Source of the DNA: Amycolatopsis rubida
GTDB lineage: Bacteria; Actinomycetota; Actinomycetes; Mycobacteriales; Pseudonocardiaceae
Length of the DNA: 64,000 bases
NCBI RefSeq assembly: GCF_900115345.1
Contig: NZ_FOWC01000022.1
Location: 51,663-115,662, forward strand
Direction: 5' to 3'
Part shown: positions 61,328 through 64,000 of the stretch, piece by piece
Numbering within the stretch: the first letter of the stretch is position 1
How the letters are laid out: the number at the start of each line of letters is the position of its first letter
Notes under the pieces: generated by a model
Seen by the model: the letters and a program-made list of their open reading frames with translations, nothing else
Database searches by the model: none
What the model was told of the DNA's origin: nothing
Position numbers and translations under genes: made by a program

Positions 61328-63701
61328 CCGACTCGCTGGATCCGTCCGCCTCGATCGTTTCCGCCTCGCTCGTTTCCGCCTCGTTCGCCAGGTCCGCGGC
61401 CCGCTCGGCGGCGTCGGTCTCGTCCTCGGCGTCGGCCTCCGCGGCGTTGAGGAACCACTGCACCGCCTCTTCCTTGCGCCCGGCAGCATCGAGGTTGTCG
61501 GCGTACGCGTAGAACAGGCGCGCGCTCCACGGATCGCGCTTGCCCGCCTGGAGGTCCGGCCCCTGCAACGACACGACCGCCGCGTCCAGCTGTCCGAGAT
61601 CGCGCCGCGCACCCGCCGCGACGATCGCCAGCTCGACCTGGGTCGACTTCGTGAGCCGTTCCTTGTCGGTCTCCTTGGCGAGGTCGAGGGCGCGCTCCGG
61701 ACGGCCGAGCGCGCGCTCGGCGTCCGCGATGATCGCGATGTGCTCGTCGCTGCGCGTCATCCGCCGGACGGCGCGCAGTTCGGACAGCGCTTCCTGCCAG
61801 TTGCCCGCGTGGTAGGCGACCAGCCCGAGCCCTTCGCGGACGATCGGCACCCGCGACGCCTTGGTCTTCGCGTACCGGGCGTGCTCGAGCGCGGCCTCCG
61901 GGTCCTCGTCGACCAGCCCGCCCGCGGCGACCAGATGCTTCCCGACGGTCTCCGCGAGCCCCTTCGGCAGGGTCCGCAGCTCCCGGCGGACTTCTTCGTC
62001 GAGGTCGGAGAACTCGATGTCCTCAGGCAGTTCCGGCGCTTCGAGCAGCTCACGGGCGAGTGCCGCGTCCTGCTCCTCGGCCGTCGCCGGCCGCTTGGCG
62101 CGAGGACGGTCGTCCCTGCGGTCACCACGGCTGTCCCTGCTGCCACGGTCGTCACGCTCCCGGCGATCTTGCCGCTCGTCCCGGCTGCCCTGCGGCTGTT
62201 CCTGGCTCTCAGCGGCCTGGACGCTCTCGCCCCGGTCCCCCGCAGCCGACTCGACGTCCGCGGCACCCGAGCCCGCAGTCACCTCGCCGGCCGCCGCGGT
62301 CTCCTCGACCTCGTCCCGCCGCCCGCGGACACCCTCGTCCTGACGGTCGTTCCGGAATCCGCCGCCGCGCTGGTCCTTGCGGAACCCGCCCGAGCGCTCG
62401 TCCCGGCGATCCCCGCCAGGTCGCTTGTCACCGGCCCGGTCATCGCGACGGAATCCGCCGGACCGCTCGCCCCGGTAGCCCCCCTCGTCCCGGCGCTCGT
62501 TCCGGTATCCGCCGGACCGGTTCCCGCGGTAGCCGCCCTCGTCCCGCCGCTCGTTCCGGTAACCGCCGGACCGGTCGTCGCGCCGATCCCCGCGGTAGCC
62601 GCCCTCGTCGCGGCGGTCATTGCGGAACCCGCCGGACCGGTCGTCCCTGCGGTCGTCGCGCCGTTCACCGCGGAACCCGCCCGAACGGTCGTCCCGCCGG
62701 TTGTCGCGGAACCCGCCGGAGCGGTCGTCCCGGCGATCCCCGCGGTAGCCGCCCTCGTCCCGGCGGTCATTGCGGAACCCGCCCGGACGGTTGTCACGGC
62801 GCTCGTCGCGCTCGTTGCGGAACCCGCCGTCGCGCCGGTTCCCGCCGGACCGGTCGTCCCGGAATCCGCCGGAACCCCGGTTCCCGCCACGGAATCCGCC
62901 CTCACGCGAGCCGCGGTCGTCCCGGTCCCGGAAGCCGCCCGGCTTGCCGCCGCGATCATCCCGGTACCCGCCGGGCTTGCCGCCACGATCATCCCGAAAG
63001 CCGCCGGGCTTGCCGCCACGATCGTCGCGGTACCCGCCGCGCGCCTCGCGATCGCCGGGCTTGCCGCCCCGGTTGTCGCGCTCGCCGTACCCGCCGCGGC
63101 GGTCGTTGTCGCGGAATCCGCCGGATCCGCGCCGATCGTCGCGGTATCCGCCGCCCTGAGAGTCCTTGCCGCGATATCCGCCTGGCCCGCGCCGGTCGTC
63201 GTTCCAGCGCCCGCCGGACCGCTCCCCGTACGAGGACTTGCCCTGCGGCCGCCCGCCGCGATCGCCGTAGGACTTCCCTTCCGGACGCCCCGAACGATCG
63301 CCGTAGGACGACTTGCCGGGCCCGCCGGAGCGCTCGCCGTAGGAGGAGCGTCCCTCGGGACGTCCGGAGCGGTCGCCGTAAGACTTGCCTTGCGGACGGT
63401 CGAACTCGCGCTTGCCGCGGGGGCGGAAGTCGCGGTCGTCGTCGCGTTTCCCGGCGTATCCGCGGTTCTCGCGGGGACCGTCGCCATGGCCGGGGCGGCC
63501 GGCGAACCCGCCCGACCCGCGTGCGCCGCGGTCGTCCCGCCGGGGCCGGCCCTGGTGGCTGTCCCGCCCGCCACGGTCCTGCCGCGCGCCGCGCCGGTCT
63601 CCCCGGGGCGCGTCGGACCGGCCGCCGCGGGAGTCCTGGTCGCGGCGAGCCGACCGACCGGACCCCTCATCCGCTGAGTCACGTCGACCGAACTCGGACA
63701 C
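61320..63701 (-). CDS. TPR protein with a long Arg/Gly/Asp-rich disordered N-terminus
   Basis: A 793-residue protein. Residues about 1-535 are low-complexity: SSYGERSGG/SYGDRSGRPEGK repeats at about 115-190, then dozens of GG(F/Y)R(D/N)(D/E)RR and DDRGGKPGG units with RGG-like triplets, and an acidic patch at about 480-515. Residues 538-793 are a helical TPR-type domain (LVDEDPEAALEHARYAK, HAGNWQEALSELRAV, AGRKEEAVQWFLNAAEA) like mycobacterial Rv1691, which lacks such a long tail. The start is GTG at 63701, four bases after AGGAGG; ATG at 63716 is the alternative. The tail resembles RNA-binding and phase-separating regions, so an RNA-linked role is plausible but unproven. Confidence 0.88.
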   Translation of the reverse strand: MSEFGRRDSADEGSGRSARRDQDSRGGRSDAPRGDRRGARQDRGGRDSHQGRPRRDDRGARGSGGFAGRPGHGDGPRENRGYAGKRDDDRDFRPRGKREFDRPQGKSYGDRSGRPEGRSSYGERSGGPGKSSYGDRSGRPEGKSYGDRGGRPQGKSSYGERSGGRWNDDRRGPGGYRGKDSQGGGYRDDRRGSGGFRDNDRRGGYGERDNRGGKPGDREARGGYRDDRGGKPGGFRDDRGGKPGGYRDDRGGKPGGFRDRDDRGSREGGFRGGNRGSGGFRDDRSGGNRRDGGFRNERDERRDNRPGGFRNDRRDEGGYRGDRRDDRSGGFRDNRRDDRSGGFRGERRDDRRDDRSGGFRNDRRDEGGYRGDRRDDRSGGYRNERRDEGGYRGNRSGGYRNERRDEGGYRGERSGGFRRDDRAGDKRPGGDRRDERSGGFRKDQRGGGFRNDRQDEGVRGRRDEVEETAAAGEVTAGSGAADVESAAGDRGESVQAAESQEQPQGSRDERQDRRERDDRGSRDSRGDRRDDRPRAKRPATAEEQDAALARELLEAPELPEDIEFSDLDEEVRRELRTLPKGLAETVGKHLVAAGGLVDEDPEAALEHARYAKTKASRVPIVREGLGLVAYHAGNWQEALSELRAVRRMTRSDEHIAIIADAERALGRPERALDLAKETDKERLTKSTQVELAIVAAGARRDLGQLDAAVVSLQGPDLQAGKRDPWSARLFYAYADNLDAAGRKEEAVQWFLNAAEADAEDETDAAERAADLANEAETSEAETIEADGSSESDD

Positions 63702-63767
63702 CTGGCCTCCTGCCATAGACAACTCTGGAATTCTGAAGACGACCCTCCGTACGAGGGCCGATTGACT

Positions 63768-63773
63768 ATCCTA
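63768..63773 (-). promoter_or_regulatory. possible -10 element of the TPR gene
   Basis: TAGGAT on the minus strand lies about 70 bp before the start codon. A CCCTC/GAGGG hairpin follows it in the untranslated leader. No convincing -35 is seen. Confidence 0.3.
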
Positions 63774-63847
63774 CGGGCCCGTTCGGAGCAACCTCGCGCG
63801 GGCGGACCTGAGCCGCCTCGCGCGCTGCCCGAGCGGACGCGAACATG

Positions 63848-63899
63848 AGTCTGGGCCCCGGGAGAACCCGCGGGGGGTTCTCGGACCGGGGCCCAGACT
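63848..63899 (-). terminator. rRNA operon terminator
   Basis: A strong two-part stem: outer arms 63848-63861 and 63886-63899 are exact 14-bp complements, and an inner AGAACCC/GGGTTCT pair lies at 63863-63869 and 63875-63881. It begins about ten bases beyond the 3' end of the 5S gene on the minus strand. This size and place are typical of rRNA terminators. Confidence 0.85.
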
Positions 63900-63908
63900 T
63901 CTCAGGTT

Positions 63909-64000
63909 GAGTTCGGCGGTGTCCTACTCTCCCACAACCCTTCGGTTGCAGTACCATCGGCGCAGTCAGGCTTAGCTTCCGGGTTCGGAATGGGACCGGG
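63909..64000 (-). rRNA. rrf: 5S ribosomal RNA, 3' part
   Basis: The minus strand reads CCCGGTCCCATTCCGAACCC, then GGAAGCTAAG, CGCCGATGGTACTGCA, GTGGGAGAGTAGG and ACACCGCCGAAC, which are the universal 5S loop B, C, D and E segments in order. About 92 of roughly 117 bases are inside the window; the 5' end lies beyond position 64000. The 23S and 16S genes should follow to the right. Confidence 0.95.

Noticed and set aside
61740..63677. A 645-codon plus-strand frame rich in VPA/AVP repeats opposite the disordered TPR tail
   Set aside because: It is the antisense image of the repeats, with no start site or domain. The minus-strand frame ends in a conserved TPR domain and has AGGAGG.

Overview
The window is very GC-rich, uses GTG and TTG starts freely, and has many 1-4 base stop/start overlaps. 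It carries the gene order parA-scpA-scpB-rluB-cmk-der and tlyA-nadK-recN-steA, known from mycobacteria and their relatives. Gene content, intergenic palindromes and the secreted hydrolases point to a soil actinomycete of the Pseudonocardiaceae, plausibly Amycolatopsis. That placement is inference; no species can be named from the sequence alone.

Bases 1-29,240 are accessory and mostly catabolic. They start with a DUF5682/VWA pair cut by the window edge. Next come a flavin monooxygenase, a Tat-exported PL8 polysaccharide lyase and an oxidative uronate/glucarate pathway. In that pathway uronate dehydrogenase makes glucarate, glucarate dehydratase and 5-dehydro-4-deoxyglucarate dehydratase convert it to 2-oxoglutarate semialdehyde, and an aldehyde dehydrogenase oxidises this to 2-oxoglutarate. 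A divergent IclR regulator sits at the head of the operon. A resorcinol/hydroxyquinol module follows: an AraC regulator, a fused maleylacetate reductase/hydroxyquinol dioxygenase and an FAD hydroxylase. Then come two tandem exported GH95-like proteins, an M1 peptidase and a 1324-residue Pls/PosA-type NRPS-like protein.

Bases 29,417-63,701 are a conserved chromosomal housekeeping block, mostly on the minus strand, with accessory genes at two points. It includes der, a plsC-like gene, cmk, rluB, scpB, scpA, an RHH protein, parA, xerD, an ADP-ribose pyrophosphatase, pyrG, steB/mctB, steA, recN, nadK, tlyA, a G3P-phosphatase-like HAD protein and a TPR protein. The first insertion (32.4-36.5 kb) holds DUF4267, a KhtTU-like K+/H+ antiporter and an exported S15 peptidase. 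The second (44.1-52.8 kb) holds aroA, an alpha/beta hydrolase, a GntR/NCS1 permease/racemase module, a membrane acyltransferase and a secreted GH18 chitinase with two DasR-like boxes. The right edge holds the terminator and 3' part of a 5S rRNA gene, the end of an rRNA operon on the minus strand.

The less ordinary signals are the following. The TPR protein has a roughly 535-residue Arg/Gly/Asp-rich disordered N-terminus. A 194-bp junction duplication lies inside the glucarate operon. A four-unit hairpin array follows the chitinase gene. Two intergenic palindrome families recur through the window. Five genes look leaderless.
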